From contig OX940864.1 of assembly GCA_954871525.1 (NCBI GenBank), positions 22,190,001 to 22,254,000 of the forward strand: DNA of 64,000 bases. The letters run 5' to 3'. A model generated the notes under the pieces. That model had not been told where the DNA came from, ran no database searches, and saw only the letters and a list, made by a program, of their open reading frames with translations. This document shows positions 45,661 to 57,549 of this stretch, piece by piece (within the stretch, counting starts at the first letter, position 1; each line of letters begins with the position of its first letter). The position numbers and the translations under genes are program-made. This DNA is from Parietaria judaica. Taxonomy: Eukaryota; Streptophyta; Magnoliopsida; Rosales; Urticaceae.

Positions 45661-46812
45661 AGCCCATAAAAAAAAAAATCATAACTTTTTGGATGAAATT
45701 GTCTGAGATTGATTTAAAATGTAAAAGAAAATGTTAATGTTAATTGGTATATCGAGGTTTTCTGACGACATGTCGATTGGGCGAAAATTTTGGGTTTGCA
45801 ATTACAAACCTTTTTCGTATTTCGTTTTAAAAATTGTTGTCGTTTTACAAACTGTTGCCCGTAGTATTGGTATGAACAGGACTATTTCAGAGTGAGCGGG
45901 AAAAGTGTGCGGCTCCAGGACCGAGATGACACAGGCGGAATCATGGACTGCGAGAGCAGGGCGGGGAGGCTCCTCGGTTTGGAGCCTTAGCTCGGGAAGG
46001 GGAGCCCAAAAATGAACCCAACAAAAACAATAACGATTATCCACGAAAACCTATCGAGAGCTCAAAAAAGCGAGTAATTAACGAGTACCTTGCGTTAACC
46101 TTTTCAAGCCTTGCGTTGAAAGCAAAGCTGTTTTGCTTTTTAATTTGATTTCCAAAGGTGATTTGAAAATGAATTTAACTTGAGAAAGTAGGCCACCTTT
46201 TCCTTTAAAATAATAAATTGATGAAGAAAAATGAAAGAGCTACAAGGGAGTACTCTTTTGACTCGAGATCATTAAACATTTACTTTATAAATACTTGCTA
46301 CTAAATAAATACTTCTCAATTCATGTAATGTAAATCACCATTATTGTCTACTTTTTTTTTTAACACAAACGACTGCAATTGATTTTAATTTTATCAGTTT
46401 ATGTACCAGAAAAGAGGGAAAACATCCAAAGATCTGTTTTTTTTTTACAATATTGACTAAGGATTCGCAGTGCAAAAATGTATATCGTTATTAACAAAGA
46501 TCGTCTGATCATTTTCAGAGTATTTAGGAGGCATTAAGTTGAAATAGGATAAAAGTCTATCTCCATGAGGTCTGAGCTCAAAACCTCCGATATAAAATAA
46601 TAAGTAATCATGAGCAAAACAAGATTCACATAGATGAATTAACAAATGTCAAAGAATAGACAAATATTTAATATAAAATAAGAAAAGAAAAGTGGATATA
46701 AAATCGTCTATACAATTCAAACTCATCTCTAAACAAAAATACTATATGACAAGAAAGAAAGAAAGAAAGAGAGAACACTCTGGGCAGAAAAAGAAAAGGA
46801 TATATAATTGGA
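45661..46812. other. tail-to-tail intergenic region between PDR and SCD2 genes
   Basis: Contains the 3' UTRs of both convergent genes. A low-information open frame at 45802-46044 has no domain. No repeat boundary was recognised. Confidence 0.45.
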
Positions 46813-49800
46813 TCAAGGATTGTTGGAATATGGTTTGTGATTGGAGGAAGGGGATGAAGATACATCGATTTCCTTGCGAGAAGCTTCCCACAGTTGCTGC
46901 TCGATTCCCAGCTTCCGAACCTCCATCAGACCGCGCTCCACTGCCACCTCTTAATGTTATTCCCAATTTTTTTTTATCCGGGTTTAAAACCCGGGACTGG
47001 TTTGGTCAAAAGAACACGACTGGTCCTGTCTGGTTTTTCTTTATTATTTATTTTATTTTTAGGGTTAAAACTAATTTGATAAGTTTTTTCTAATTTTTAG
47101 GGTTCTATTTTAAAAGTTGCTAAAATGCCAGTTTTTTTTTTGTTAGAGAAAAAAACCAATTTTTTCACCTGCTACAGGGAAAATATTGGTCACAAATGAT
47201 TTGGTTTTACAAAATTAGGAGAGGGAATTTTATTTTTTTCTGACCGAAAAACAGGACAGGGACGAACAATCCCGAAATACCGGTTGCCGCTTCCGTTAGT
47301 TTTAAAGTTAAGTGAAGCTCACCGTCCACGGCATCATGTGACATTGGTGACTGCCCGATGCGACTGATCCAAAATTGCAATCTCTCTTCTGCAATATCCT
47401 CTTCCACGCCGTGCTCTTTGGCTCTTCTCCAAAAATAAGTAAGCCACGCCTGCGTATCCAATTGTACTTTATTAATATAACGAAAACGTACAGAACAAAG
47501 AATCTTCAAATAAAAACATACTTAATAATGTACCTCTTTAAAAAGAACATCTTCCGCTTCTTCCTCGCTTAACTCTGCAGATAACCAAGGGATCAGAAAG
47601 TTGAGATGAATGATAATCATAATCAGATTTAAATGTTGATTCAAACATAACAAAAATCAGATTTAAATGTTAAAACCCAAAATAAATTATAAGACTACTC
47701 ATTCGTAGACTTGGAATCACCAAATATAAAAGACCCTAGAAGTATAAAATGAATGAGAATGACTACAGAAAAGACGGGTGATATTTAACACACAGATTGC
47801 CAGAATCTACACCAATGTTTCTTTTATTTGTTTTAATTAAATAACCATTCAGGGTAATTTCATTTCCTACTACGTCCTTTCTTACCAAAGGCCTCCAAAA
47901 ACTTGGGTTCACCGGGTGACTTGGAATCTGAAACGAAAATAGAAGACAAGACAATAAGCACAAAGAAACAATTTTCGCCCTTTTGATTAATAATAATTAG
48001 AAAAGAAACAAACCCATTGCTGACTGTCGAACTGAATTTAAGCGTCGAGGCTGGGACAAAGCAAGCACAACAGCGTCCTCAACCTTAATTAGCAGATATA
48101 TAAATGAGCAATTGAGTAACAAAATAATCGAAAAGAATAATATGGCAAAATGAAGGAAACACAAGAACAGCGGAGATTATACAAAACTAATAATATGAAG
48201 AAGATAACAGAACAACAATAGCACTAAAGTTAAATTATTAATATGGCCAACTCGGCAAGAAGATTGTACTTAAGGAACAATTAAATTGGTGATAAACCTT
48301 CAAAGATGCCAATTCTCGTAGTCCCATTTCAACTGAAAGCATACTCTCGATATTTCCTTCTCCCGTAAGGTCGCTAAGGTCTCGAGCAGTCTTGCTTCTA
48401 TTTGGATCATCACCACCTGATTCCACTAAACGTCAGCGAGCATAAACAACATGAAAAAAAAAATAGCAGTGAAAAGTCGACCCAACATGTTTGAGTGATT
48501 TAACTTGCCTGCATTCCGGGACTCCTCCTTTGCCTTTTGTCCAGCAGAAATGACAACTTCGAATGGGAGAGGGGCTAAAGAGGACCAGTGCTCATGCTTC
48601 AACCCTGATATATCTGCACATATGCCTGAAACAAGAAAATGGATATTGGAATTGACAAAATCAATGTAAAAAGGTGATATCTGCATGAATTGAAAGTAGC
48701 TGATACGTGATACTGCCTCAAATATACTTTATTCGAAGTCAAACAAAAAGGGGAATGCGAAATAATTTGACTAAAACACAGAACCCATAGAATAGCATAA
48801 TCCGGAAAAAAAAAATTATAAAAGGAAAAGAGCCAACAAGTGAGAACTGAGCAACTAAGCATCTTATTAGATTTCGGTTTGGGTAAAATGGAGAGTTGAT
48901 CAAGATAAGGTTAAGCAGAAGACGAAGTGAAAAATTAATTACCATTTTGTACAGCTAATCCCCAGTAGCGAGCAAGCCAGCATCTCTTGAGCACAACTTC
49001 CTCCTAGAAGATTAATGCAGTAGGAACATAAGATGGAGAATACTAATTTCAAAACTCAGTTCAGTATCAAAAGACAAACCATCTCTTCTTGTGTCAGGAT
49101 CATTCGTTGAGTCATTGTGCGAAGAGCTCTTGCGTCAGATTCTGCTTCCCGTAACTGTTCCTCGGTTGTTGTAACTCCGTCCTTGATGTTCTGGTTAACA
49201 AAACACTTTGTGGGCATGCGCACATAATACGAAAAAAGAATAAACAAAAGAAAAGCAATTCGACTTGCTAAGCACACACATTCAGTAACCACATTGTTTT
49301 CGAGGCATTGGATATTTTACCTCAAGTTCAGAACGAAGAGCAGCAATTTCATCGTCTCTGCCATCTCTTGTTTGTTTAGCAGCATTCAGGGCAGCCTGAA
49401 ACAAGGAATATTTTCCCCTCAAATTGTTGAAGTCATCGACGCAAATAACCAAATTTTAGTCAGCAAGTGAAAAATTCTCATTTCTGTCAATGCCATCCTA
49501 ATTTACTGCCCCAAATTACCTCTCTCTGACGCATAGCCGCTTCCTTCCTACAGGATATCAATTTTATTATTAGAAGTTTAGAACAAATTGTTGAATAACA
49601 ATAGATCGTGCAATATAGTTCCAAGCCAACCTGCTTAGTAATTTGGCTTCAAGGGACACACCTTCTCCAAGAGAAGCGACCTGAATATGAATTTCAATTC
49701 GAGGGTTATTATTAAGCATCACAATTCACAACTTCTTAAGCTGACAATTACAAAACACACATTAAAGAGCTCCATTTCTGATGATTATTCTCCTCAACAG

Positions 49801-51559
49801 TGATAAGGATGGAGAGCGGAGAGATTAACCTCAGCTGACTCTCATAAAAGTGCACCAAACCATAAACTCATACAAATTAGTAATGGAAAAAATACCTGTT
49901 TCTCAAGCTGCCTTGCTCTTGCTTCTGCTTGCTCGCGTCTTTCTTCCGCAACACGGAGCTGTAAATCAAGCCAAGTCATGAACGTTCATAATCGCATTGC
50001 ATTGCTGAAAAAGAGATCCATTTGATAAGGACAACACAAACCTTTTCATGTATGATGTCATTCTCGTCATGCAGCATATCAAGCTGCAATGTGGATCAAT
50101 GTGATGTTAGTTTAACTTCAACATAAATTTCAATAACTTGAAGGGAGTCAGAACTGACAACAAAAGATACATACTTCATCCCTTAGTGCCGAAGCTTCCC
50201 GCCCTTCTCCGCTAGCTTTTAAGTCCACTTTTCCAATTTCAGGTATAAATCTGCATCAATTATTTTTAGTCCAATCGACTTCAATACAATGGTCAAATAA
50301 TATCATGCAGCAATCCGAAGACAAAATAACATTGAAGAAACACTTGACTAAATTCATTTTCGCAGATATATGGTCAGGTTTACCATCGTCAGGCCCGATC
50401 CCAAGACCTGAGTTCGAGCCACGACATCACTCGACCAGCCCCTTGGCCAAGTCATCTGAAGCATCACCACGGGGGGAAGTCGCTCATTTACTAACTAATT
50501 GATTATAATTTGGTGATTAAGTTTTTTTCAGTTATTCAATTTAATTGTATTTTGCAATTTCTGACCTCGCTTTAGCTGGGTTTTTTTCCTCATCCTAATG
50601 AAGATTACCAAACCCTGATCAATTCAATCTCCCTCCAATTGACTAGGGATTGAACTCTAGACCTTTCGTGGTTCTCGTGTTCTTCGTGTGTGTGCATGTT
50701 CGATCTTTATCATATGTCCCAAACGAGATCAAGATCTGAGGCCGTATCATTCAACTAATACATTGGCTCCGACCAATTCTGATTATGTCGAAAGTAGAGA
50801 AACTGAAAACACAAGACCTTACCTTTTATTATCTTTGTTGATTCTATTACTAGGAGGGTCAATAGGAGGTATGGACACCGGTGTTCTGATCGAAGATCTG
50901 CTGGGCGGAACCACAGTCGCTGTACGAGCTGACACGGCCGGTCTTCCCGCCGAAGTAGAACGAACCGACGGAGTATGCTCTACAAAGTTCCGACCTAACT
51001 AATGAAAACAGCACAAGCCCAATTAGCCTCCTCGATCCAAGAATCAAACCTCACTAAAATTAGATATATCAAAATTTGCAATATTCAGTAACTAACGAAT
51101 CAATACTGGATTCATCCCGATCCAATTGAAGACGAGTGCAGTAACAAGTATGACCTAAATTGAAGGCAAAGCATAGTAGGGGAAATTCGGATCATGCAAA
51201 GCTGATCAACTAACCGCAGGAGAGGGAGATCTGTTCGGGCGAGAGAGGGCAACGGGATTGGCGGAGCTGTTGTTGTGGGCGAAGGACATCGGCGAGGGAC
51301 GCGGAGCGTACCGGAAGCCGAGATCGCCGTCGCCGTCGTCGTCGTCCTCGTCGTCGTCGGCGGCGGAGGCGGTCTGGGAGGCCATGACCTGAGCAAGGCG
51401 CTGCGCGGCTTTCTTGGCCGCCACGTTCTGGGAGCGCTTGATGGTGGAGTTGCGCGACTGAGGGTGCGCCGGAGACATCGCCGGCGAGGAAGAGCCGGTG
51501 CTGCTTCCCTCGCTCCACTGCCGCGCGTAGACCGGACTCGCGGTCCTCCGGTGATCCAT
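46813..51559 (-). CDS. SCD2: SCD2-like coiled-coil protein
   Basis: SCD2 (STOMATAL CYTOKINESIS DEFECTIVE 2) is a plant coiled-coil protein that, as I recall, acts with SCD1 in post-Golgi/exocytic and clathrin-related traffic and cytokinesis. Exons: 51559-51215, 50998-50823, 50250-50175, 50083-50042, 49958-49896, 49680-49631, 49547-49520, 49395-49321, 49190-49080, 49003-48943, 48625-48509, 48416-48298, 48083-48014, 47927-47886, 47574-47534, 47449-47323 and 46940-46813, giving 556 residues in one frame. The N-terminus is low-complexity and Ser/Pro-rich ([15 protein letters not shown], then [18 protein letters not shown] and an acidic run). Residues about 175-340 form a coiled coil ([49 protein letters not shown]). 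A conserved globular tail follows ([67 protein letters not shown]). Exon 11 ends at a GC donor. A 28-base microexon is present. Confidence 0.86.
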
Positions 51560-52600
51560 CAGTGGGGTTTGACTAGGAGAGAAGATTCAGAACTGGATTT
51601 TGAGGGAGAGAGGTTGGAATTCGGTGGATCGAGCGAGTCCAGAGTCAAGACGCGAGAGAAGGGACGACGACTAGTAGTAGTGGTGGTGCCATTTGGAATT
51701 GAGCTCAAACGGCGTCGCTTTCGTTTCAAGCCTTCTGCTGCCACATGCTTCAAACGACACAGAGGAAGAAAACGACAGTATTACTATTTGTGATCATTGA
51801 AGTCTATACCCTCTAACTTTGAGTCAGCATATATAGTAGTCCTGAACTCTTAGGTCTTATCAAGAAAAGTTCCAAATTTACAATATACTGAAATCAGAAC
51901 TAATTTTTTTAAATTGAAAAGTGTAAGCGATAACTACTCAAAACTGAAGGAGTATGTAGATGCCAATTTATATTTGATGCAAAATTAAAAAAAACTTAAT
52001 TTTGTAATTAAAATTTGAATTAGAGATAATTTAACATCTTATAGAAAATTAACTTAAGGATTAGCAATCAACTATGTGAGAAAACATCCAAGCTCTTTTA
52101 GCGAGTGAAGCACCCAAATCTATTTAAAAAATAGTTCCACCTGGTATTAAAAATATTAACGGCATAAGTACAAATAATATTTCAAAACTATGGATAATTT
52201 TTTTTACGGACTAAATTGTCATGTGGCAGCCAACTAGACGCCACATGACATTTGACTAACAGATGGTGGATGGAAACTAAACAACAAATTTGGCTACTTT
52301 ATACAGCTAAAAAAAGAAGTGATACTTTTTTAAAAGATTGTTAGTAGTACTTATGCCGCTAATATCTTTTTATTTATTACTTTAATTTAATCGTTGGATG
52401 ATCCACAACCACATCCACCTCTCGCTTTCAACAACACGTGCCAGCCAGCCACACACTTCAAACGACACTATTCTTTGGTAAGAAACGACAGCATTTCCTT
52501 GAAAACGCAGACTCTGTTGCCATTCATATATCTCATCTCATCTCAGGGTGATAAATCTTTCAAAAACCCAAACTTGGAACACACTCGAAAGCTCAACTCA
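51560..52600. promoter_or_regulatory. shared divergent promoter region of SCD2 and exonuclease genes
   Basis: About 1 kb separates the two start codons, which point away from each other. The SCD2 side (51560-51750) is a GC-richer leader. The middle is AT-rich and contains a small inverted-repeat element (52153-52365). On the exonuclease side, in-frame ATG at 52394 precedes the chosen start, but the sequence between looks like untranslated leader. No core promoter motif could be fixed. Confidence 0.45.
52153..52365. mobile_element. small foldback MITE in the divergent promoter
   Basis: Ends ATATTAACGGCATAAGTAC and GTACTTATGCCGCTAATAT are inverted repeats with one mismatch. The interior carries GTCATGTGGCAGCCAA and CGCCACATGACATTTGAC, again inverted. 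Style and GGCATAAGTAC terminus match the other Mutator-like foldback elements. Target duplication not determined. Confidence 0.55.
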
Positions 52601-53605
52601 ATGTTGCAGATGATGGAGCTTCCATTTCCCACCAAACCACGACTCATTCAGTCTTCGCCCAGGATCACGACCAGGACCCAAGTAGCTCCCAAAAGGGAAG
52701 CTTCCCTTTCTGGGTTTTCACATCAAGCACATGGTGGGCAAAGAGTCTTCTTTTTGGACGTGAATCCTCTCTGTTACGACGGGAATTGCCCAAGCCTGCA
52801 CTCCTTCGGTCGCTGGGTGTCCTTGTTCCTCCGCGAGGTCAGCCTCACCGACCCCGTCGTCGCGGTGGTCGACGGCGAGAGGGGCAGCGAGCACCGGAGG
52901 CGCCTCTTGCCCTCCTACAAGGCGCACAGGTGGAAGAAGCTCTCCTCGGCGCGCTTCTCCGCGGGCCACGTGGGGCGGTCGCACCACGTCGTCTCGGATG
53001 TTCTGGGGAAATGTGGCGTTCCGGTGGTGAGGATCGACGGGCACGAGGCCGACGACGTGATCGCCTCACTGGCGGGGCAGGCCCTGCAGGCGGGGCGCAG
53101 AGTGGTGATCGCCTCGCCGGACAAGGATTTCAAGCAGCTGCTCTCGGAGGACGTCCAGATCGTCATGCCTCTGCCGGAGCGGGGCCGGTGGTCGTTCTAC
53201 ACGCTGAGGCACTATGCGGCGCAGTACAAGTGCGATCCCTGCTCGGATTTGAGCCTCCGGTGCATTCTGGGAGACGAGGCGGACGGCGTCCCGGGGATCC
53301 AGCATGTCGCTCCGGGGTTCGGGAGGAAGACGGCTCTGAAGCTCTTGAAGAAGCATGGATCGCTGGAGAATCTCCTCGCGGTGGCCGCAGTGCAAACCGT
53401 GGGGAAACACTACGCGCAAGACGCGCTCGTGAACCACGCTGATTACCTGCGGAGGAACTACCGAGTTCTTGCTCTCCGAACGGACGTCGACGTGCAACTC
53501 CGGCAGGAGTGGTTGGTGGAGAGACGAAGAAGCGACGACGCCGGAGTTTTCTCTGCTTTCTTGAAAATGTTGGAGGAAACTGAACATGTTCTTTCAAACG
53601 GCTAA
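52601..53605 (+). CDS. organellar-type 5'-3' exonuclease (DNA polymerase I exonuclease-domain protein)
   Basis: Stand-alone protein of the bacterial Pol I 5'-3' exonuclease/FEN family. Plant members of this kind (OEX type) are mitochondrial or plastid enzymes of DNA replication and repair. Single exon, 334 residues from the ATG at 52601; the frame stays open to an ATG at 52394 but that extension looks like leader. Residues about 1-45 are basic and Ser/Thr-rich, suiting a transit peptide. Metal-ligand motifs: FFLDVNPL (Asp53), VVDGERG (Asp91), HEADD (Glu149, Asp151, Asp152), SPDKDF (Asp174, Asp176) and LGDEADGVPGI (Asp225, Asp228). A helix-3-turn-helix follows (GRKTALKLLKKHGSLENLL). The gene is much more GC-rich than its surroundings and is divergent from the SCD2 gene. 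Confidence 0.87.
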   Translation: MLQMMELPFPTKPRLIQSSPRITTRTQVAPKREASLSGFSHQAHGGQRVFFLDVNPLCYDGNCPSLHSFGRWVSLFLREVSLTDPVVAVVDGERGSEHRRRLLPSYKAHRWKKLSSARFSAGHVGRSHHVVSDVLGKCGVPVVRIDGHEADDVIASLAGQALQAGRRVVIASPDKDFKQLLSEDVQIVMPLPERGRWSFYTLRHYAAQYKCDPCSDLSLRCILGDEADGVPGIQHVAPGFGRKTALKLLKKHGSLENLLAVAAVQTVGKHYAQDALVNHADYLRRNYRVLALRTDVDVQLRQEWLVERRRSDDAGVFSAFLKMLEETEHVLSNG

Positions 53606-54200
53606 GCCATAAGAAAGTTGGTTACTTTGAGTTTTATCTTTTTTGTTGAATGAAAGTAGAATTCGAAAGCATATAAATGATCAATGTGCGTGGTAATCAA
53701 ACACAAATCACTCTATAAATCAGAACAAGAAAGTGTTTTTGATTGAAATGTTAGAACAAATCTCCTTTGCAATAGACTTTGGTATAATTAAGTTGATTTT
53801 TTTTTTACCAGTGAAAGTATTTAAATTATAGGAAAGATGGCTTCTCTGTCAAATGGATGTTTTTTATATTGTTTACTATTGATAAATAACAATAAATAAA
53901 TATGGGCACCGTAATAGTCAAATAGAAAATTGATATTAGTTAAATAGCCAACTTTTGGTTTATATTTATCCATAGCTAATTAATCATGTTAATGAATATA
54001 AAATGACTTATATACCCTTAAATATTATATTTATACATTTTGATTTTAATATCTAATTATAATTAACGATATTCTGTTCCACTAATTCAACATTTGAATT
54101 TTCATTTTAATATTAAATTAAATATGAAAATCATAATTGAAATTGAAAATCCGTGAAATTAGGGAATACAACAATTCTAGCTTCCATTCACGGCGATTTT
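53606..54200. other. 3' flank of exonuclease gene and AT-rich intergenic
   Basis: No gene was seen. AATAGTCAAATAG and AAATAGCCAA phrases (53915-53955) resemble the ends of the foldback element at 260-1010. Confidence 0.4.
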
Positions 54201-54203
54201 TGA

Positions 54204-54450
54204 ATCACGTTATTAACCGTTGGTACTTGGGTTTATTTCGAATATGATGTTATTAACAATTGGTATGTTTATTTTGAATCTGCGTTTATTAACTTATTTC
54301 GATTCTTGGTATATTAGCAGGGTTTATCAACATGGTTTATTAACAGTTGGTAGGTTTATTTTGAATCTGGGTTTATTAACTTATTTCGATTCTTGGTATA
54401 TTAACCGTTGGTATATTAACGTTATTAACCGTTGGTACTTGGGTTTATTC
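54204..54450 (+). repeat. tandem repeat built on TTATTAAC/GGTTTATT
   Basis: The phrases GTTATTAACCGTTGGTA, GGTTTATTTTGAATCTG and TTAACTTATTTCGATTCTTGG recur two to three times each with a period of about 85-115 bp. Confidence 0.65.
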
Positions 54451-55150
54451 CATCGCTGGAGCCACTGTACATCTTCTGGTGCGACTCCGACCGTTATGGA
54501 TCGAAGTTGGATCGGCGTCGGCGTCGACATCAGAGAGAACTGACAAAGGTTAACGACAAGAATTAATCGAGGATTTAAACATGCAAATAAATGGATGAAC
54601 AAAATGGATTTAGGGTTTAACCTCTATCAGGTTAGTCAAAGCATGGCGCTTCTCCTTGACGACGTCAGAGACAACGAGGACGGGTCAGCGGAGAGATCCC
54701 GCGCGGCGCAGATCGGCGGTGCAAATGGGTGAAGCGGAGCATGGCGATGGAGCCGAGGAAAGAGCTGGACTTGGAGATGGCGTGAGTGTCACTGGATCTA
54801 GCGGTGGCGGAGCGCGAGATGAGCGGCGATTGGGAGCACCGACATGGACCGACAACAAGCTTATTGGGAGCCATGGATTTCTTGGCTTTGATGGTCGAGA
54901 GAGAGAGAGAAAGAAGAGATCGATGTGGAGATTCAAAATTTCAATTAATCCCACAAAATTTGCATATTTAATTATAAATTTATTAAAACAATAAAACATA
55001 AATCAAAAAGGGCAAATTTGGAATGGAATTTGTGTTGAAAATTCTACATCATCAAACATGGTTATTTCTTAAAAGAAAATCAAACATTGGCTAAAATGCA
55101 ATTTTAACATTTAGATTTGGCTATTTGGAGCAATTTCTCAATAAATATTG
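54451..55150. other. GC-rich island, possible captured gene fragment
   Basis: Positions 54465-54540 and 54650-54910 are GC-rich inside very AT-rich sequence and have overlapping open frames on both strands (54656-54994 plus, 54665-54999 minus). No domain was recognised. A GA run lies at 54897-54912. Flanking AATAGCC-type phrases (53.95 and 55.12 kb) hint that the island and the tandem repeat are carried by one non-autonomous transposon. Confidence 0.35.
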
Positions 55151-55522
55151 GATATTGGATATGGAGGTGTGACTTTGAGTATTTGACCAATAGTGTTTCA
55201 TTTTTATTTGTCTGTATGAGACTAATAGTATTTTACTACCATTTTTAGTTGAAAGACAAAAGTTGTGAATAAATGAAATGAAGGAGAAGGAACTAATAGT
55301 ATTTTATTGTATGGTATCAAATTAGGAATACTATACAATAAAATATTATGCATATTCACATAAGATCACATATAGTTTTATGTAAGATTGTAGAACATTA
55401 ATACTCACTATGGTTCCTTCTCTCTTAACAATTTGCCTCAAGTATGTATACTTTGTCGAAATCACCCTTATGTGCGACCGACCGAAGCTGCCAGTGATGG
55501 GACTTTTTGAGCTCTGAAAATT

Positions 55523-55559
<37 letters not shown>

Positions 55560-56330
55560 ATTGATTGTTGTAACTTGTATGGTTAGTTAGATCGTTGTGT
55601 GACACTACGATGATATGTGTATTGGTATCTATATGGCTTGAATTAAGCTTACAATCAAAACGGTGCGTTTTGGTTCGGTTCTTGAAAAGAGCGGGAAATA
55701 ACTTTAACTAATTTTTGCTGGGCCTATCATTATAGTGTGTCGTTTTGTGGAGTTTTAGAATTTTGTGTCGTTTCTTATGCAAGTTGTGATAGTAAAATAC
55801 TGCATTTTTCTATATTTTTAATTAATTAAATATGTATATATAGGGAAACTTGAAAAAATGACTCCCAAAAAACATGTTCTACGTTTTCTATTCTCTAAAT
55901 TGATGTATCTGAGTATCTATTCTTCAATCTGTATTTAACTACATTTTGGACAAAAACACTCTTTTATGTTCTTTCGTTTTCGACCATAAAAATGCTCCCA
56001 TTAAAATTTCGAATCTTCTAAAAAGATTTAATAAATTATTCTAAACCGAAGTTGAATTCTGGTTTTTTTATCCGTTAGCTCTAATACTATTGTTGGTATT
56101 TTCAAAGATTTCTCAATCTCCGTTACTAAAATTACGTGTGATCCTCGAAACAATAATTTTTATAAATATGAAGAATCAAAATCTAACCGGTTTGAACTAC
56201 GATTGAAGAAATCAACTTTTGCCGCAATCTCGGGCTGTTCGACGCTTCGTCGAAAACTGTTCTTATCTGTGCCTCGTCTCGTCGAGGCTCGTGATCACAA
56301 CTTGGGACCGGTGAAGGCTAGAGTCTCTGT
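55151..56330. other. AT-rich intergenic, nothing recognised
   Basis: Contains a TA microsatellite (55529-55557). No gene-like frame. Confidence 0.4.
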
Positions 56331-56332
56331 GT

Positions 56333-56532
56333 CGTCCACCACGTTGCTTCGGGTACGGTAGTTTAGTGTAGCCAGAAATCGCTTGTCGAATTGCTAGAGA
56401 AGAAGTCGGTTTGCTCCAAGAGAAGTCTATCTCGTCCACCACGTTGCTTCGGGTACGGTAGTTTAGTGTAGCCAGAAATCGCTTGTCGAATTGGTAGAGA
56501 AGAAGTCGGTTTGCTCCGAGAGAAGTCGGACT
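56333..56532 (+). repeat. 100-bp direct tandem duplication
   Basis: Two adjacent 100-bp copies start at 56333 and 56433 (CGTCCACCACGTTGCTTCGG). They differ at about two or three positions, so the duplication is recent. Confidence 0.85.
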
Positions 56533-57025
56533 ATCCTTGGTGTAGGGTCTAGGCGATCGTTCTCTCTAATTTTAAGTATTTTTATTGCTTAATGGCATGA
56601 TAATAATCTCATATACCGTATGCGGATATGAATTGAGAGCTTTAGCAATTAACTGAGCAAGCTTAGTGAGTCATAGTAAACTAATTAACTATATGAATCA
56701 AGTGGACCTAAGTGATGAGCTCATTTCCTAATTTTTTGGTCACATAAACCCTCCAATAAATTCATCTTTTATGGCCAAAATAATTGTATTGTCCACTATT
56801 TCATTTTACTTTATATTTCCATTAACTTTACTGATCGATTTAAAATAATATTAGATTTGTCGTTAAAATAATATTAAATTTTGAACACACGTCACTTCTA
56901 ATTTTTTTACTTTTATTTGATACTAATGAGACTTAAAATGAATTATTATATAGAAGTAAATAGTGGATATTAAGAACTTTGACTTTAAACAAATTTCAGA
57001 TTATGTCTTTACAAAAATTAAAACA
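56533..57025. other. AT-rich intergenic, nothing recognised
   Basis: No open frame or repeat boundary was recognised. Confidence 0.35.
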
Positions 57026-57522
57026 GGGTTATTATTGACAAAAGTACTCAAGTTATTCGGAAATAGGTTGGAATAGAGCCAACTTAAAAAAATCGTGGCA
57101 AAAAAGTTCACATTTTTTGGTGAAACGGTAGATCTCATCTACTTTTTTGTTACTTTTTTTTACTAGTTCCGTCAATGATGACGTCAACAACGCAAATCAC
57201 AATGCTATTGAAGAGATGAACTAAGAATTCGAAAGAGAAAATGAAAGAAAAAACAAGAATTTGCATTATTGATGTTCAAAGAATTTGTATTTACGTACAA
57301 ATTTATTTTGATATTCGTGGGTTTAATCGTTTGAGTTTATTTGTTTGATTTGAGTTAACGTCATTACTAATGAAAATAGTAAAAAAGCTAATGTAAAAGT
57401 GGATGAGGTCTACAAATTCACCAGAAAAAATGTGAACTTTGATACTTAGACCATACTTTTTTAAGTTGACTCTATGCCGCCTTATTTTCAAACAATTTGA
57501 GTACTTTTGTCAGTAATAACCC
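57026..57522. mobile_element. Mutator-like foldback element
   Basis: 497 bp, starting GGGTTATTATTGACAAAAGT and ending ACTTTTGTCAGTAATAACCC. Inverted similarity extends about 150-170 bases each side, including GTTCACATTTTTT and TGACGT-AAC. Non-coding. The flanking 9-mers match poorly, so the target duplication has decayed or the ends are off slightly. Confidence 0.7.
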
Positions 57523-57549
57523 ATCATAGTATTAGATACTTAGACTAAA

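Noticed and set aside
51206..51793. Plus-strand 172-codon protein opposite SCD2 exon 1
   Set aside because: It is the antisense shadow of a GC-rich exon whose minus-strand reading matches the SCD2 N-terminus and splices in frame.
52394..52600. Upstream in-frame ATG as the exonuclease start
   Set aside because: The added 69 residues contain no transit-peptide character and look like translated leader; ATG 52601 gives a basic Ser/Thr-rich N-terminus.
54656..54999. Pair of about 110-codon proteins on opposite strands
   Set aside because: No domain, overlapping antisense frames in a GC-rich fragment that is probably transposon-captured.
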